In this document: piece by piece, positions 43,179-51,069 of the stretch
Numbering within the stretch: position 1 is the stretch's first letter
Layout: each line of letters opens with the position of its first letter
Assembly (NCBI RefSeq): GCF_025195125.1
Contig: NZ_JAMGSL010000020.1
Span: forward strand, 1 to 64,000
Direction of reading: 5' to 3'
DNA: 64,000 bases
Source of the DNA: Streptomyces sp. Je 1-79
GTDB taxonomy: Bacteria; Actinomycetota; Actinomycetes; Streptomycetales; Streptomycetaceae
The notes under the pieces: model-generated
Told to the model about the DNA's origin: nothing
Seen by the model: the letters and a program-made list of their open reading frames with translations, nothing else
Databases searched by the model: none
Program-made: the position numbers and the translations under genes

Positions 43179-43643
43179 ATGGAAAAGCCCACGCACCTGA
43201 TCGAGTTCGAGACCATGCTCGTCGGGCGGCACTCGCATCTGTTCAACCCCCGGGCGCGCGGCGCCGACGGGCGACTCGACCGCAGCGCCTACGTGCTGCT
43301 CAGCCGCATCGAGATCGACGGGCCCCTGTCCATCGGACAGCTCAGCGAGGCCTTCGGCCTGGACGCCTCCACGCTCAACCGGCAGACCGCCGCGATGCTG
43401 AAGGCCGGCGTCGTCGAGCGCATCGCGGACCCCGACGGCGGCATCGCCCGCAAGTTCAGCATCACCGCCGAGGGGCGGCGCCGCCTGGACGCGGACCGCG
43501 CCGCGAACGTCCACGGTCTGGAGCGGGTCCTCGAGGAGTGGACGGCCGAGGAGGTGGCCGACTTCGCCGCGTACCTCCGGCGCTTCAACAGCGACATCGA
43601 GCGCCTGGAGCGACGCCCCTGGCCGCGGCCCGGGCAACCCTGA
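43179..43643 (+). CDS. MarR-family transcriptional regulator
   Basis: A 154-aa regulator. The winged-helix core reads LDRSAYVLLSRIEIDGPLS, IGQLSEAFGLDASTLNRQ, and the wing VERIADPDGGIARKFSIT, as in MarR. Terminal helices (LERVLEEWTAEEVADFAAYL) form the dimer interface. ATG 43179 is chosen because GGGAGG lies at the right distance; ATG 43170 is in-frame but overlaps that site. It is divergent from the MFS exporter; a cis-regulatory pair is the natural reading. The next gene starts 16 bases after its stop on the same strand. Confidence 0.92.
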   Translation: MEKPTHLIEFETMLVGRHSHLFNPRARGADGRLDRSAYVLLSRIEIDGPLSIGQLSEAFGLDASTLNRQTAAMLKAGVVERIADPDGGIARKFSITAEGRRRLDADRAANVHGLERVLEEWTAEEVADFAAYLRRFNSDIERLERRPWPRPGQP

Positions 43644-43659
43644 CCTAGGCTCCGGGCGC

Positions 43660-44403
43660 ATGACGACTGCGACGGCGGACATCGCCCGGGATCTCGCGCC
43701 GACGGGCGTACTGCGGGCCTCGATCAACCTGGGCAATCCGGTTTTGGCGCACGGCACGCCGGACTCCCCCGGCGGGGTCACCGTCGACATCGCGCGGGAG
43801 ATCGGCGCGCGCCTCGGCCTGCCGGTCGAACTCGTCTGCTTCGACGCGGCCCGCAAGTCCTTCGAGGCGATGACCACGGGCCGCGCGGACCTCTGCTTCC
43901 TGGCCGTCGAGCCCGCGCGCGAGGCGGAGGTCGCCTTCACCTCCCCGTACGTCGTGATCGAGGGGGTGTACGCCGTACCCGCGGACTCCGGCATCGCGAC
44001 GCCCGCCGACGTCGACCGGGACGGCGTACGGATCGGTGTGAAGCAGGGGTCCGCCTACGACCTCTTCCTGACGCGCACGCTGCGGCACGCGACCCTCGTC
44101 CGCGGCGAGGAGGGGGTCGACACCTTCCTCGGGGAGGGCCTGGAGGTGGCTGCCGGGATCCGGCAGCCGATGACCGCGTTCGTCGCGGAGCACCCCGGTC
44201 TCCGGCTGATCGAGGACCGCTTCATGGAGATCCGCCAGGCGGTCGGCACGACGTCGGAGCGGCGGCCGGGGACGGTGCGCTTCCTCACGGACCTCGTCGA
44301 GGAGCTGAAGGCCGTCGGGTTCGTCGCCGAGGCGCTGCGGCGCGCGGGCCGGTCCCCCGGCCTGGTGGCGCCGCCCCGGCCGGACGAGACCCGATCCCGT
44401 TGA
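43660..44403 (+). CDS. Solute-binding-domain protein (SBP_bac_3) lacking a signal peptide
   Basis: A 247-aa type II periplasmic-binding-protein fold: GVLRASINLGNPVLAHG, GGVTVDIAREIGARLGLPVE, FEAMTTGRADLCFLAVEP, then IGVKQGSAYDLFLTR. These are the amino-acid-binding SBP_bac_3 landmarks. The start (MTTATADIARDLAP) has no signal peptide or lipobox, so the protein should stay in the cytosol, and no permease or ATPase gene is nearby. Cytosolic members of this fold can be catalytic (cyclohexadienyl dehydratase type) or ligand sensors. It may be co-transcribed with marR (16-base gap). Confidence 0.85.
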   Translation: MTTATADIARDLAPTGVLRASINLGNPVLAHGTPDSPGGVTVDIAREIGARLGLPVELVCFDAARKSFEAMTTGRADLCFLAVEPAREAEVAFTSPYVVIEGVYAVPADSGIATPADVDRDGVRIGVKQGSAYDLFLTRTLRHATLVRGEEGVDTFLGEGLEVAAGIRQPMTAFVAEHPGLRLIEDRFMEIRQAVGTTSERRPGTVRFLTDLVEELKAVGFVAEALRRAGRSPGLVAPPRPDETRSR

Positions 44404-44511
44404 TCTTTGGCCCTCCCCGCGCTTCCGGGGGTGCGGTCCGGACGCGAGAGTGGGGTCGCCGGGTGAACACGCCCTGCCCGGTGGGGACCTGACACACGGT
44501 GAGGGAGAACG

Positions 44512-44697
44512 ATGGCTCTGGAGATGCGTGAGACGTGCGAGCGCTGCGGTACGGCGGCGCTGCCGCAGGACGCTCCCGCCCGCATCTGCTCGTACGAGTG
44601 CACCTTCTGCGTGCCCTGCGGCGACGCCATGGACGGCATCTGCCCCAACTGCGGCGGGGAACTGGTCCCCAGACCGCGCCGGGCGGTCGCCGTGTAG
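44512..44697 (+). CDS. DUF1272 zinc-ribbon-like small protein
   Basis: A 61-aa protein with four CxxC-type cysteine pairs or knuckles: CERCG, CSYEC with CTFCVPC, and CPNC. MALEMRETCERCGTAALP at the start and ICPNCGGELVPRPRR at the end are standard for DUF1272. It is predicted to bind one or two zinc ions; no function is established. ATG 44512 has GAGGGAG. It converges on the SpoIIE phosphatase gene, sharing a hairpin that overlaps its 3' end. Confidence 0.92.
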   Translation: MALEMRETCERCGTAALPQDAPARICSYECTFCVPCGDAMDGICPNCGGELVPRPRRAVAV

Positions 44698-44705
44698 GCG
44701 CGGTC
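44672..44705. terminator. Convergent hairpin at the DUF1272/phosphatase junction
   Basis: A 9-bp stem GACCGCGCC with GGCGCGGTC spans the last codons of the DUF1272 gene and the short gap to the converging phosphatase stop at 44714. Confidence 0.5.
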
Positions 44706-44713
44706 CTGCCGCT

Positions 44714-46849
44714 CTACGCCGAGGACCGGCCTTCGTCGCGCGGGCTCCTCAGCACGAGCAGCGCGATGTCGTCCGTGCGGCGTGACTCGGGACGGACCCG
44801 TGCCAGAAGCGTGTCGATGAGGAGGTCCAGGTCCCCGTCGTCCGCCGCGGCGAGATGGCCGGCGAGTTCGGCGACGGAGTCGTCGAAGTCGGTTCCGGGG
44901 GTCTCCACGAGTCCGTCGGTGTAGAAGAGGAGCAACTGCCCGGCGGTGAACGGGATTTCGGTGACGGGGTAGACGGCCTCCGGGTCGATGCCGAGCAGCG
45001 GGCCCGGGGACATGTCGAGGGGCGCGGTACGGCCGTCGGGATGGCGCAGCAGCGGCGGCGGGTGGCCCGCGCTGGCGAGGCACGCCTGGCGGCGGGCGAA
45101 GTCCATGTGGATGTACAGGCAGCTGCTGAACAGGCCGGGGTCGAGGTCGTCGAGCAGCCGGTTGGTGGCCGAGAGGACCTGGTCGGGCGGCTCGCCGAGG
45201 GTCGCGTGGGCGTGGACCGCGGTGCGGACCTGGCCCATCAGCGCGGCGGCGGGGACGTTGTGGCCCTGGACGTCGCCGATGACGGCGGCGGCCGCGGTGT
45301 CGCCCAGCCGGATCAGGTCGTAGAAGTCGCCGCCGATGTCCATGCCACGGGTGGCGGGCAGGTAGCGGGCGGCGACGTCGAGGCCGGCGACGGCCGGGAG
45401 GCGGTGCGGGAGGAGGGCCTGCTGGAGGCCGTGGGCGAGCTGCTGCTTGGTGTCGTAGAGACGGGCCCGGTCGAGGGCCTGCGCGATGAGGCCGGCGAGC
45501 GAGGTCAGGACCGCACGCTCTTCGGACGAGAACGTGTGGGGCCTGTCGTACGAGAGAACGCAGCACCCGACGGGCCGGCCGGAGATGATCAGGGGCAGGA
45601 ACGCCCAGGCCTGCTTGCCGCTGATCACCAGGGCCTCCGGGTAGATGCGCCGCATCTCCTCGGGGTCGGCGAAGAACGAGGGAATGCCACTGGCGAGCGC
45701 CTGCCCGGCGGGGGTCAGGGTGGTGTCGAGGGGCAGACCGTCGAGGCGCGTCACGTTCTCGACGGGGTAGCCGCGGTGTCCGGTGATCCGCAGACGGCCG
45801 GAGTCGGCCTCGGAGAGGACCAGCCCCTGGGCGCCGAACGCGGGCATGATCTGGTCGGCGACCAGGGCCACGACGTCCTGGACCCCGACGACCTCGGTCA
45901 GGCCCGCGGCCAGGTGCATGAGCTGGTAGAGCCGGCCGGCGCGGGCCGGGGCGAGGGAGGTCGGCGCGCGGCCGGGCGCGGGTGCGGGCGGCTGCTGGGC
46001 GCCGGTGGGGACGATACGGACGCTGACGCCGCCGGCGTCCGGGTAGAGGTGGAAGTCCAGCCACCGGTCCGGCGGGCGGCAGGCCGTGAAGGAGACGGGT
46101 TCGCGGCTGATCACCGCGGCGCGGTAACGGTCCTCGTAGGTCGGGTCGTCGAGCCAGGGCAGGGACACCCACGGCAGCGTTCCCAGCAGGGCGGAGGCGT
46201 CGCGGCCGAGGAGTTCGGCGCCGCCCGAGCTGAGGAAGGTGACGCGTCCTTCCAGGTCGAGGGCGCAGCTGCCGCCGGGCAGACGCTCGGCGAAGTCGGC
46301 GGCCGCCTGGGCCGGGGTGGTGGCCCGGCGACGGGTGTCGAGCGGTACCTCCCGGGGCACGTCCTCGGGCACGTACGGCTCTCCGGACCCGTAGGCCTCG
46401 TCCATGAGGCGGGCCAGGCGCCGGCAGCAGGAGAAGACGTAGCCGTGTTCCCGGCGGGTCAGCCGCGGCGGTCGGTCGGCGGGCCACATCAGGAGCAGGG
46501 TCCCCCAGCGCCGGGTGCCGGTGATCGGGGCGGCGGCGAGCGCGAGCGGGTACGGGAGGGCCAGCGCGGTCCGTGGGTAGGAGCGGGCCATCTCCTGCTG
46601 GCTGCCCACCCAGACCAGCCGGTCCTCTCGGACGGCGACGGCCACCGGGGCGGGCGCGGCCAGCGGCACCCTCGACCAGGGCCCGGCGAACTCGGCCGGG
46701 GCCCCGCACAGCGCGTCGAGGCGCAGGACCTGGGCGTCGGGCGGGAGGAGATAGACGGCGCCGATGGAGGCACCGGTGCGGCGGACCGTCTCGGTGAGAG
46801 CGGTGTCCACTGCTCCGGCGCCCCGGGCCGGACCGACCGTGCTGGTCAC
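44714..46849 (-). CDS. PP2C-type (SpoIIE) phosphatase with GAF-PAS-GAF sensor array
   Basis: A 711-aa cytosolic signalling protein. A GAF-like domain (about 15-155) and a PAS region (about 185-270, SCALDLEGRVTFLSSGGAELLG) are followed by a second GAF (about 310-460, LVADQIMPAFGAQGLVL), a linker helix (LAHGLQQALLPHRLP) and the SpoIIE phosphatase (475-700). Metal aspartates are intact: GGDFYD, VIGDVQGHN, FYTDGLVE and RTDDIALL. Such enzymes dephosphorylate anti-sigma-factor antagonists, freeing a sigma factor in response to light, redox or ligands. No antagonist or kinase gene adjoins. GTG 46849 has GGAGGT. Confidence 0.9.
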   Translation of the reverse strand: MTSTVGPARGAGAVDTALTETVRRTGASIGAVYLLPPDAQVLRLDALCGAPAEFAGPWSRVPLAAPAPVAVAVREDRLVWVGSQQEMARSYPRTALALPYPLALAAAPITGTRRWGTLLLMWPADRPPRLTRREHGYVFSCCRRLARLMDEAYGSGEPYVPEDVPREVPLDTRRRATTPAQAAADFAERLPGGSCALDLEGRVTFLSSGGAELLGRDASALLGTLPWVSLPWLDDPTYEDRYRAAVISREPVSFTACRPPDRWLDFHLYPDAGGVSVRIVPTGAQQPPAPAPGRAPTSLAPARAGRLYQLMHLAAGLTEVVGVQDVVALVADQIMPAFGAQGLVLSEADSGRLRITGHRGYPVENVTRLDGLPLDTTLTPAGQALASGIPSFFADPEEMRRIYPEALVISGKQAWAFLPLIISGRPVGCCVLSYDRPHTFSSEERAVLTSLAGLIAQALDRARLYDTKQQLAHGLQQALLPHRLPAVAGLDVAARYLPATRGMDIGGDFYDLIRLGDTAAAAVIGDVQGHNVPAAALMGQVRTAVHAHATLGEPPDQVLSATNRLLDDLDPGLFSSCLYIHMDFARRQACLASAGHPPPLLRHPDGRTAPLDMSPGPLLGIDPEAVYPVTEIPFTAGQLLLFYTDGLVETPGTDFDDSVAELAGHLAAADDGDLDLLIDTLLARVRPESRRTDDIALLVLRSPRDEGRSSA

Positions 46850-46973
46850 CAGGCACCTCCAGCGTCGCAGCCCCCATTATCCCGCCGACCCCGCGCCGGG
46901 CCCGCGGACGGCCCGCCACACGGCGGAGCGTGGAGAGTACGGAGCGTGAGCGGGGCGAGACAAGCCGGTGCGG

Positions 46974-47026
46974 GTGTGCGGCGCTGCGGGTGTGCGTAGG
47001 TGCGTGTGCGGCGCTGCGGGTGTGCG
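46974..47026. repeat. 23-bp direct repeat, 30-base period
   Basis: GTGTGCGGCGCTGCGGGTGT plus GCG occurs at 46974-46996 and 47004-47026 in the roughly 300-base gap between two minus-strand genes. The rest of that gap (46850-47103) is low-complexity GC sequence with no gene I can support. Confidence 0.65.
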
Positions 47027-47103
47027 CGGGCGGGTACGCGGCGCGGCGGGAGCGGGGGGGCGTCCGGGGCCGGGTCCGTGAGGCCCGGCCCCGGACGGGG
47101 CTG

Positions 47104-47140
47104 CCGACGGGCCCGCCCTGCGCGCGGGCGGGCCCGTCGG
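47104..47140 (-). terminator. Hairpin terminator of the EF-G-like gene
   Basis: A perfect 14-bp stem (47104-47117 with 47127-47140) and a 9-nt loop lie 7 bases beyond the EF-G-like stop on the minus strand. Confidence 0.75.
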
Positions 47141-47146
47141 CGGCCG

Positions 47147-49306
47147 TCAGCGGGACGCCGTGCCGGCCACCAGGCCGGCCGGGACGGAGGCGTACCCGGT
47201 GGGGCGCGTGGTGAACGTGCCCCGGCCCTGGGTGCGGCTGCGCAGCCGGGACGCGTAGCCGAACAGTTCGGCCAGCGGCACCGTCGCGGTGAGCACGGCC
47301 GTCCCGGCCCGCGCGGTCGAGCCGGAGACCCGGCCGCGGCGGGCCGCCAGGTCACCGAGCACGCCGCCCACGGCGCTGTCGGGCACCGTGACCGTGACCT
47401 CGACCACCGGCTCCAGGAGCGTCATCGCACAGGCGCGCAGTGCCTCGCGCAGCGCGAAGCGGCCCGCCGTACGGAACGCCATCTCCGAGGAGTCCTTGGA
47501 GTGGGTGGCGCCGTCGGTCAGCGTCACCCGCACGCCGGTGACCGGGTGGCCGCCGAGGGGGCCCTCGGCGAGGGCGTCCCGGCAGCCGGCCTCGACCGCG
47601 CGGACGTACTCCTGCGGCACGCGCCCGCCCGTGACGGTCGAGGAGAAGGCGAACTCCGCCGTGCCACGGTCCGCGACGCCGAGGGGTGCGCCGAGCCTCC
47701 CGTCGACAGGCCCGTCGAGCGGTCCGTCGAGCGGTCCGTCGAGCGGTTCGTCGAGCGGTTCGACGTCGATGACGACATGGGCGAACTGGCCCGCGCCACC
47801 GTCCTGTTTGACGTGCCGGTGGACCAGACCGGAGACGCCGCGGACGACCGTCTCCCGGTAGGCGACCTGCGGCCTGCCGACGGCGATCTCCAGGCCCTGG
47901 GCCCGTCGGATCTTCTCCACCGCCACCTCCAGGTGCAGTTCGCCCATGCCCGAGAGCACGGTCTGTCCCGTCTCGGGATCGGTCCGGACCGTCAGCGAGG
48001 GATCCTCCTCGACGAGCCGGGCGAGCGCCGTCGCCATCCGGTCGGTGTCCAGGCTCCGGCGCGCCTCGACCGCGACCGAGACGACCGGGTCGGCCACCGT
48101 GGGCGGTTCGAGGAGCAGCGGCGCGGAGGGCGCGCAGAGCGTCGCACCCGCGCGCGCCTCCTTCACGCCGACGACCGCGACGATGTCCCCGGCCCGAGCC
48201 TGGTCCACCTCGGTGTTACGGTCGGCCTGCACGCGCAGGATCCGGCCGATCCGCTCCGTGCGCCGGGCGGCCACGTCGAGCACGACATCCCCCTTTCCGA
48301 TCGTCCCCGCGTACACACGGAGGTACGTGAGCCGCCCGGTGGCGGTGGAGTTGACCTTGAAGACGAGCGCCGCGAACGGTTCCGCCGGATCGGCGGTCCG
48401 CTCCTCTTCCGCGCCGCCCGCCGTGCCGCGCACGGGCGGCACGTCCAGGGGCGAGGGCAGGTAGGAGACGACGGCGTCGAGCAGCGGTTCCGTCCCGCGG
48501 TTGCGGTAGGCCGAGCCGCACAGCACGACCACGGCGTCCCCGGTCCGGGTCAGGTCGCGCAGTGCCGTCGTGAGCGTGTCCGCACCGAGCGAGGACTCGG
48601 CACAGAACTCCTCCAGCGCGGCCGGATGGAGCTCCGCCACCGCTTCCTCCAGGGCCCGGCGCCTGAGCCGTGCCTCGTCCGCGAGCGCCTCGGGCACGGG
48701 ACCCTCGCTGTACGTGTCGGCGCCCGCGGCCCAGACCAGGGCGCGCATGCGCACCAGGTCCACCACGCCGGTGAACGCGTCCTCCTTGCCGATGGGCAGC
48801 TGGACGACGAGCGGCACCGTGTGGAGACGGTCCCGGATGGACGCGACGGCGGTGTCGAGGTCGGCGCCCGCGCGGTCCAGCTTGTTGACGAAGGCGATCC
48901 TCGGTACGCCGTGCCGGTCGGCCTGCCGCCAGACGGTCTCGCTCTGCGGTTCGACGCCGGCGACGGCGTCGAACACCGCGATCGCGCCGTCGAGGACACG
49001 GAGCGATCTCTCCACCTCGTCGGAGAAGTCGACGTGTCCGGGTGTGTCGATGAGGTTGACGCGATGGTCGTCCCAGACACAACTGACCGCCGCCGCGAAG
49101 ATGGTGATGCCGCGGTCGCGCTCCTGCGCGTCGAAGTCGGTGACGGTGGTGCCGTCGTGGACCTCGCCGCGTTTGTGGGTGGCGCCGGTGAGGTACAGCA
49201 TCCGCTCGGTGACGGTGGTCTTGCCGGCGTCGACGTGGGCGAGGATGCCCAGGTTGCGGACGCGGTTCAGGGAGTCGGTGACGTGAAGGGGAAGGCGGGT
49301 ACGCAC
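47147..49306 (-). CDS. Elongation factor G paralogue (ribosome-associated GTPase)
   Basis: A 719-aa translational GTPase. G1 AHVDAGKTT, switch II DTPGHVDFSDEVERSL, and G4 NKLD are intact; domain II, III and the EF-G domains IV/V (FSSTVTGGRVPQEY; LLEPVVEVTVTVPDS; GYASRLRSRTQGRG) follow. Streptomyces carry a housekeeping fusA within the str operon; this gene is not beside rpsL/rpsG/tuf, so it is the accessory copy, of the group often called EF-G-like or compared to ribosomal-protection factors. Domain IV has a tandem PLDG insert. Start GTG 49306 follows GAAAGG; an upstream ATG would add 44 low-complexity residues. Confidence 0.88.
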   Translation of the reverse strand: MRTRLPLHVTDSLNRVRNLGILAHVDAGKTTVTERMLYLTGATHKRGEVHDGTTVTDFDAQERDRGITIFAAAVSCVWDDHRVNLIDTPGHVDFSDEVERSLRVLDGAIAVFDAVAGVEPQSETVWRQADRHGVPRIAFVNKLDRAGADLDTAVASIRDRLHTVPLVVQLPIGKEDAFTGVVDLVRMRALVWAAGADTYSEGPVPEALADEARLRRRALEEAVAELHPAALEEFCAESSLGADTLTTALRDLTRTGDAVVVLCGSAYRNRGTEPLLDAVVSYLPSPLDVPPVRGTAGGAEEERTADPAEPFAALVFKVNSTATGRLTYLRVYAGTIGKGDVVLDVAARRTERIGRILRVQADRNTEVDQARAGDIVAVVGVKEARAGATLCAPSAPLLLEPPTVADPVVSVAVEARRSLDTDRMATALARLVEEDPSLTVRTDPETGQTVLSGMGELHLEVAVEKIRRAQGLEIAVGRPQVAYRETVVRGVSGLVHRHVKQDGGAGQFAHVVIDVEPLDEPLDGPLDGPLDGPVDGRLGAPLGVADRGTAEFAFSSTVTGGRVPQEYVRAVEAGCRDALAEGPLGGHPVTGVRVTLTDGATHSKDSSEMAFRTAGRFALREALRACAMTLLEPVVEVTVTVPDSAVGGVLGDLAARRGRVSGSTARAGTAVLTATVPLAELFGYASRLRSRTQGRGTFTTRPTGYASVPAGLVAGTASR
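47701..47760 (-). repeat. 12-bp tandem repeat coding a PLDG array in the EF-G-like gene
   Basis: Five units of CGTCGAGCGGTC (one degenerate) run without gaps inside the gene. In the protein they read as PLDE, PLDG, PLDG, PLDG, PVDG within domain IV, next to IDVEPLD. Canonical EF-G has a short loop at this place. Confidence 0.85.
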
Positions 49307-49787
49307 GGCCCGGGACCTTTCGGTGGGTACGGGAGAGGGCGGCGCGATTCCCGGACGAAGCGGCCCGGAGTCGGGCGGAGGAAGACCCCACGGCACCGGC
49401 CGCGGCACGGGCCGTCGCACGGCCGCGGACGGGGCCACGCCTGACGGCGGACCTCGTGAACGGCGTCACGGACTCGTCGCGGACTCGTCGCGGACGGACG
49501 CGTCGCGGACCTCACGGCGGGCCTTGGGCCGGGCCGGTGCCGGATGTCGGCGGCCGGCCCGAAGGGCGCCTCGGGCGCGAAGGGGTCAGATGTTCGTCAC
49601 GGGCATCCGGTGGCGGCCGCGCAGCCGGCACCGGGCAGAGGGAGACACAAGGATCACGTCGTACCGGGACCGGGGAACGACGACAGCGGTGTGGCGGCAC
49701 ACGGTCGGGCTCCCCTCGTCGATCGTCGGCGTGCGCCGTCTACTCGGCGGCACGTGCGGCGAGTCTAGAGAGAGGAGCCCGGTCGCG
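49307..49787. other. 480-base region upstream of the EF-G-like gene
   Basis: No convincing gene. It should contain the EF-G-like promoter. A simple repeat of GACTCGTCGCG-like units lies at about 49468-49515. A possible 38-codon minus-strand ORF (49586-49702) with a good ribosome site is listed separately. The right end abuts the hydrolase-like gene stop at 49788. Confidence 0.5.
49586..49702 (-). CDS. Possible small peptide upstream of the EF-G-like gene
   Basis: A 38-codon minus-strand ORF starting GTG 49702, preceded by GAGGGGAGC at suitable distance. The product would begin MCRHTAVVVPRSRYDVILVS and is rich in Arg and Cys. It lies about 280 bases before the EF-G-like gene on the same strand, so it might be a leader peptide affecting that gene. 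Nothing else supports it and it may be chance. Confidence 0.2.
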   Translation of the reverse strand: MCRHTAVVVPRSRYDVILVSPSARCRLRGRHRMPVTNI

Positions 49788-50852
49788 TCACCGGATTTGT
49801 CGCGGGTCGGCCGGCTCGGCGAAGTACCGTGCCACGTCGGCGTCCGTCACCTCGGCGAGCGTGGACGGCGTCCAGTGCGGGTCGCGGTCCTTGTCGACGA
49901 CCTGGGCCCGGATGCCCTCGACAAGGTCGGCGGAGGAGAGCGCGGCGCAGGAGAGCCTGAACTCCATGTCGAGGACGGCTTCCAGGGAGTCCAGCCGCCT
50001 GGCGCGGCGGAGGGCGGCGAGGGTGACCTTGAGGGCCGTGGGCGACCTGGTGAGGAGGGTGGTGGCGGTCTCCTTCGCCTCGGTGACGCCGGAGTCGAGG
50101 AGCCGGTCGACGATCTCCTCCACCGTGTCGGCCGCGTAGCAGGCGTCGATCCAGTCGCGGGCCGCGGCCAGCCGGCCGGGCTGCACGGGACGCGCGAACC
50201 GGGGCAGCACCTCGTGGGCGGGCGCCCGGGTGAGCTCGGCGGCCAGCCGGGGCAGCTCCGCCGACGGTACGAAGTGATCGGCGAGCCCGGTGAGGAGGGC
50301 GTCGGCAGCGTCGGCCTGGGAACCGGTCAGAGCGAGGTGGGTCCCCAGCTCGCCGGGCGCCCGGCTCAGCAGATGGGTGCCGCCGACGTCGGGGACGAAG
50401 CCGATGCCCGTCTCGGGCATCGCCACGCGGGACCGTTCGGTGACCACGCGGACGGAGCCGTGGGCCGAGACGCCGACTCCGCCGCCCATCACGATCCCGT
50501 CCATGAACGCCACGTACGGCTTGGGAAAGCGGGCGATGCGGGCGTTGAGCCGGTACTCGTCGCGCCAGAAGCCGAACGAGGCGGTGCCTCCGGCGCGGGC
50601 GTCGTCGTGGATGGCCCGGATGTCACCGCCGGCGCACAGACCGCGCTCACCGGAGCCCTGGATGACGACGGTCCCGACGGCCGGGTCGTCCTCCCAGGCG
50701 GTCAGCGCCTCGTCGATGGCGCGCACCATGGGGTGGGTGAGCGCGTTGATGGCCCGGGGCCGGTTCAGGGTGAGGAACCCGGCGCGCCCTTCGGTGCGCA
50801 CGAGGACGTGCTCACCGTCGTCGGCGGTCGTCGCGGACGTTCCCGCCGTCAT
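49788..50852 (-). CDS. 3-hydroxyisobutyryl-CoA hydrolase-like enzyme (crotonase fold)
   Basis: A 354-aa crotonase-superfamily protein, longer than ordinary enoyl-CoA hydratases. The HIBYL-CoA hydrolase pattern is present: FLTLNRPRAINALTHPMV, GLCAGGDIRAIHDD (oxyanion hole), FMDGIVMGGGVGVSAHG, and VAMPETGIGFVPDVGG with the catalytic Glu/Asp pair. The C-terminal extension (GIRAQVVDKDRDPHWTP) is typical. The reaction is hydrolysis of 3-hydroxyisobutyryl-CoA in valine breakdown. ATG 50852. It is divergent from the ole-like operon, separated by 217 bases; a link to it is possible but not shown. Confidence 0.88.
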   Translation of the reverse strand: MTAGTSATTADDGEHVLVRTEGRAGFLTLNRPRAINALTHPMVRAIDEALTAWEDDPAVGTVVIQGSGERGLCAGGDIRAIHDDARAGGTASFGFWRDEYRLNARIARFPKPYVAFMDGIVMGGGVGVSAHGSVRVVTERSRVAMPETGIGFVPDVGGTHLLSRAPGELGTHLALTGSQADAADALLTGLADHFVPSAELPRLAAELTRAPAHEVLPRFARPVQPGRLAAARDWIDACYAADTVEEIVDRLLDSGVTEAKETATTLLTRSPTALKVTLAALRRARRLDSLEAVLDMEFRLSCAALSSADLVEGIRAQVVDKDRDPHWTPSTLAEVTDADVARYFAEPADPRQIR

Positions 50853-51018
50853 CGCGTGGGCCCCGCCGGGCCGATGGTCCGCGTGTGTCGCATGTTCCCG
50901 TCACCTTCCTCCGCACGATCTCCCGGCCACCGTACCGGCAGGCCGCGCGGGGCCTCACGCCGGAGGGACGGGGGGCGGCTCCCGGCCGGGAGGGGCGGGG
51001 GCTTTCCCTCAGGGCGGT

Positions 51019-51034
51019 TGAGTACGGACACTCA
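51019..51034. promoter_or_regulatory. Inverted repeat upstream of the ole-like operon
   Basis: TGAGT and ACTCA flank a 6-base spacer (ACGGAC) 36 bases before the thiolase ATG. Being a perfect short palindrome at promoter distance it may be an operator, but five-base arms can arise by chance and no regulator gene is next to it. Confidence 0.3.
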
Positions 51035-51069
51035 GGCGGCCGGCCCGTGGCCTTCGTAGCCTCCGTCGT

